Positions 61,890-64,000 of a DNA stretch of 64,000 nt are shown here, piece by piece; positions within the stretch are counted from its first letter, which is position 1, and every line of letters begins with the position of its first letter. Location: positions 40,750,496-40,814,495 of the forward strand of contig OX352774.1 in the NCBI GenBank assembly GCA_947095535.1, in the 5' to 3' direction. The notes below the pieces were generated by a model, which ran no database searches, had not been told where the DNA came from, and was given only the letters and a program-made list of their open reading frames with translations. The stretch comes from Poecilobothrus nobilitatus (lineage: Eukaryota > Arthropoda > Insecta > Diptera > Dolichopodidae). Both the position numbers and the translations under genes were made by a program.

Positions 61890-63103
61890 TAATAAAACAA
61901 TGTAAAGTGCATAGTTGACTGTGCTAACTCTAGGAAACCCTCACGAACATAAATTATGTTGTTACCATGAAGTTTGATTATCTTTTACCAAATTTCAAAT
62001 GTCGTAAATTTGATCAGGTTTTAGAAAATTTTAGATATCTATACCATTATTAAGTACCAAGATATGAAGATAGAAATTACATTAGACCAATCGAACTTGC
62101 CATCCGGATTTGTTACGTTATAGTATGTTCACAAACTCCGAAATCGAGTTGATTATCATGTACAAAATCAAATAAAATGTCAAGCGTTTACAAACCGTTT
62201 TTGAAAATCAAGAATGTAATTTGACATATTTTTCTTTATATTATCGTTTCAAGTTAATAAAAAATTAAAATATAAATAAAAAGTTAAAAGTTAAGTTATT
62301 GTAAAAAGTAAATAAATAAAATAATATTTGAAAAATTTAAAATAGATTTGGAAATTAACAATTTAATGGAATTCTCATTCCAATTAACTTTTTATATCTT
62401 TTTTCTATTTTTATTTTTCCGTCCACACAATAGAAAATATTTCCTTTTTGAATCTGCTGCTATCAACAAAATTTTTGTTTTGATTTTTGACAACAAATTC
62501 AAAAAAGCAAGGATTATGAAAAATTTTTTAAAATAATCTAAAATCGAAAAAAAAATCGAAAATTCATGGACGAACAACGTGATTTTGAGGTGATTTTCAG
62601 AAAATCAAGTAACGAGCTGAATTTCTTTGACAGATAAATTTTTGAAAAATGTATGGGAAATCAAGAAAAGAAAAGAACGAAATCAACTTAATTTTCGAAA
62701 TCATCTTGATTTCTCAAAATCAAGTGTTTGTGAACGTACTATTAGACTAACCAAATTTTGCAAATGATCGTTGAGATAAACTATTATCTTCACAAAATTT
62801 GAGACACCTATCTTTAATAGACACTCAGTTATTTCCATACAAAAAAAAAGGAATTATATATGACAAATAATTGAACCCGCCGTTCGAACTTTTTCAATTT
62901 CAATAAATAATTGGAGAAAATTGAGGAATCTTAGATTTATTAATATTTGAGTTACGGTGCCGACCAACAGATGAACATGGATTAATTTAACTTAGAATTC
63001 GAGTCTCAACAAAAATATATACTTTTGAATATCCATCTCGTCTCTTTTAAGGTGTCATAAACAAACTTATTATATCCTAACAACTACTTTCGTTCCGGTG
63101 TCT
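61890..63103 (-). mobile_element. HINE/INE-1-like element, subfamily B, minus strand, interrupted by a MITE
   Basis: On the minus strand the 5' end near 63100 reads GGATATAATAAGTTTGT..GACACCTTAAAAGAGACGAG, as in the copy at 46524. The 3' end near 61900-61960 reads GTGAGGGTTTCCTAGAGTTAGCACAG. The element is split by the insertion at 62121-62741. Its terminal repeats have decayed. Confidence 0.55.
62121..62741. mobile_element. Probable MITE with TTA duplication, nested in a HINE
   Basis: Terminal inverted repeats TAGTAYGTTCACAAAC (62121-62136 and 62726-62741) have one mismatch in 16 and are flanked by TTA on both sides (62118-62120, 62742-62744). Further inside, both ends carry GAAATCRAGTTGAT-like sequence in inverted order. 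The length, 621 bp, and lack of coding fit a non-autonomous DNA transposon. TTA is the duplication made by PIF/Harbinger elements (TWA), although TA is also possible. Opposed frames at 62348-62577 are chance. Confidence 0.6.
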
Positions 63104-64000
63104 TTTTATATACGGCATCTATATACAACATCCATAAATCGTTATTTTATCCATAAATTTATTCATCCATAAATTTCAGCTAAGCATATCCAAAAAAATT
63201 TCGTACCACTATCAAATTTTTAACTACATATTTTTATTAGGTTTTAATAACCAATTTGTTTTAATATATACCTAATACATAAATCATATAAAAATTAATG
63301 ATAAATAAAATTAATTTAGTAGATTATACGGCACCTATACAAATAAAATACAAAGGTATATAGGTAAATCATAAAATATCCATATATTAAAAATAAAATT
63401 TGTCTAAAATAAAAGGATGTAGGCTTAATTAACACTTTAAACTATACAATTATTGTTTATATCAATTTTTAATCAGTTAAATTATTCAACAACATTTTAT
63501 TAACTCAAGAATAAAACATAGTTTATTTAGAATAAAAAAAAATAACTACATTGAAATCTTGGAACTGGCCATCTTTAAAACATGGCCAGTATTTAACAAC
63601 ACGAAGAAAATTCTATATAAATTCCATTCAAAATACCTCTTTATGTTTTACCTGTATATCTTGTAACTTGGCCATTTCCTTCAATATATTACTTAACTTT
63701 TTGTAAGTAAAGGACCAAAATATATGAATACATTTTGACAGATCTTTTACGTCGTAAGTTCTTATTTAGAACAGACAGTTAGTAGTTATATACATAATTC
63801 GTAGTAACGTCAATCAATCAATATGTTAATTAATTAATACGTTGGTATGTATAACAAGCATTTAATATTCATACATGCGGAAGTCAGAACCTTATTTCGA
63901 TAGGTTTTTTCTTTATTTTTTTTTCAACTTAGTTTTTTGAATTTTGACGTTTTTAATTTTAATGTTTGAAAAAATTAATTTATTAGATTTAAATTGATTT
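63104..64000. other. Right-end spacer
   Basis: Only the hairpin at 63564-63590 stands out. No gene or recognised repeat. Confidence 0.65.
63564..63590. repeat. GC-containing 9-bp hairpin
   Basis: ACTGGCCAT and ATGGCCAGT around a 9-base loop. It is unusual for its GC content in this AT-rich DNA. It is not followed by a T run, so no terminator role is claimed. Confidence 0.7.

Overview
This 64 kb window is very AT-rich, almost gene-free eukaryotic DNA, most likely from an insect. Three things point that way: spliced coding exons with GT..AG introns, a dense set of tRNA-derived SINEs, non-LTR retrotransposon scraps and MITE-like elements, and several repeats with the architecture of Drosophila INE-1/DINE-1 elements (TATACCC start, CCGTCCGTC stretch, GGGTAT plus a hairpin and a T-rich 3' end). 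A fly (Diptera) is my best guess, but this is inferred from repeat style. No bacterial gene organisation, rRNA or intact tRNA gene was seen.

One protein-coding gene can be supported, on the + strand at 54430-56924. Three exons join in frame into 326 residues: a signal peptide, a Pro-rich segment, a Tyr/Lys-rich middle and a Gln-rich tail ending in TAA, followed by a polyadenylation signal near 57233. The start codon must lie in an upstream exon. A good candidate is a short exon at 35201-35227 ending ATG|GTAAGA. It would make intron 1 about 19 kb long and place six or more repeat insertions inside it.

Repeats carry most of the recognisable content. (1) HINE/INE-1-like elements: subfamily A has three long copies (8942-10520, 27509-29091, 51257-52882), subfamily B has copies at 38648-39542 and 46524-47150 and on the minus strand at 945-2410 and 61890-63103, and subfamily C is at 41050-42054 with four internal tandem units of roughly 110-160 bp. 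(2) SINE-1, tRNA-derived, at 1-26, 7908-8053, 13111-13304, 26392-26573, 31018-31372 (interrupted by another copy at 31159-31345), 48620-48753 and 58494-58668; several have clear target-site duplications. (3) A tandem dimer of another tRNA-like unit at 11871-12538. (4) SINE-2 at about seven loci. (5) Decayed non-LTR retrotransposon pieces at 28-130, 3828-4110, 5765-5885, 18914-19290, 35594-35800 and 50075-50420. (6) Two probable MITEs with TTA flanks (60954-61489 and 62121-62741, the latter nested in a HINE) and a weaker candidate at 17479-17768.

The remaining sequence is AT-rich with homopolymer runs, TA microsatellites and a few perfect hairpins. Most open reading frames of 60-130 codons here are chance or repeat artefacts; those in the SINEs give the well-known spurious WDSNP/GIRTHT peptides from a tRNA T-loop. 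I found no CRISPR array, operon or obvious new enzymatic system. The most interesting items are the HINE family with its tandem-repeat-bearing member, the nested insertions with readable target duplications, and the split-signal-peptide gene with its long first intron.
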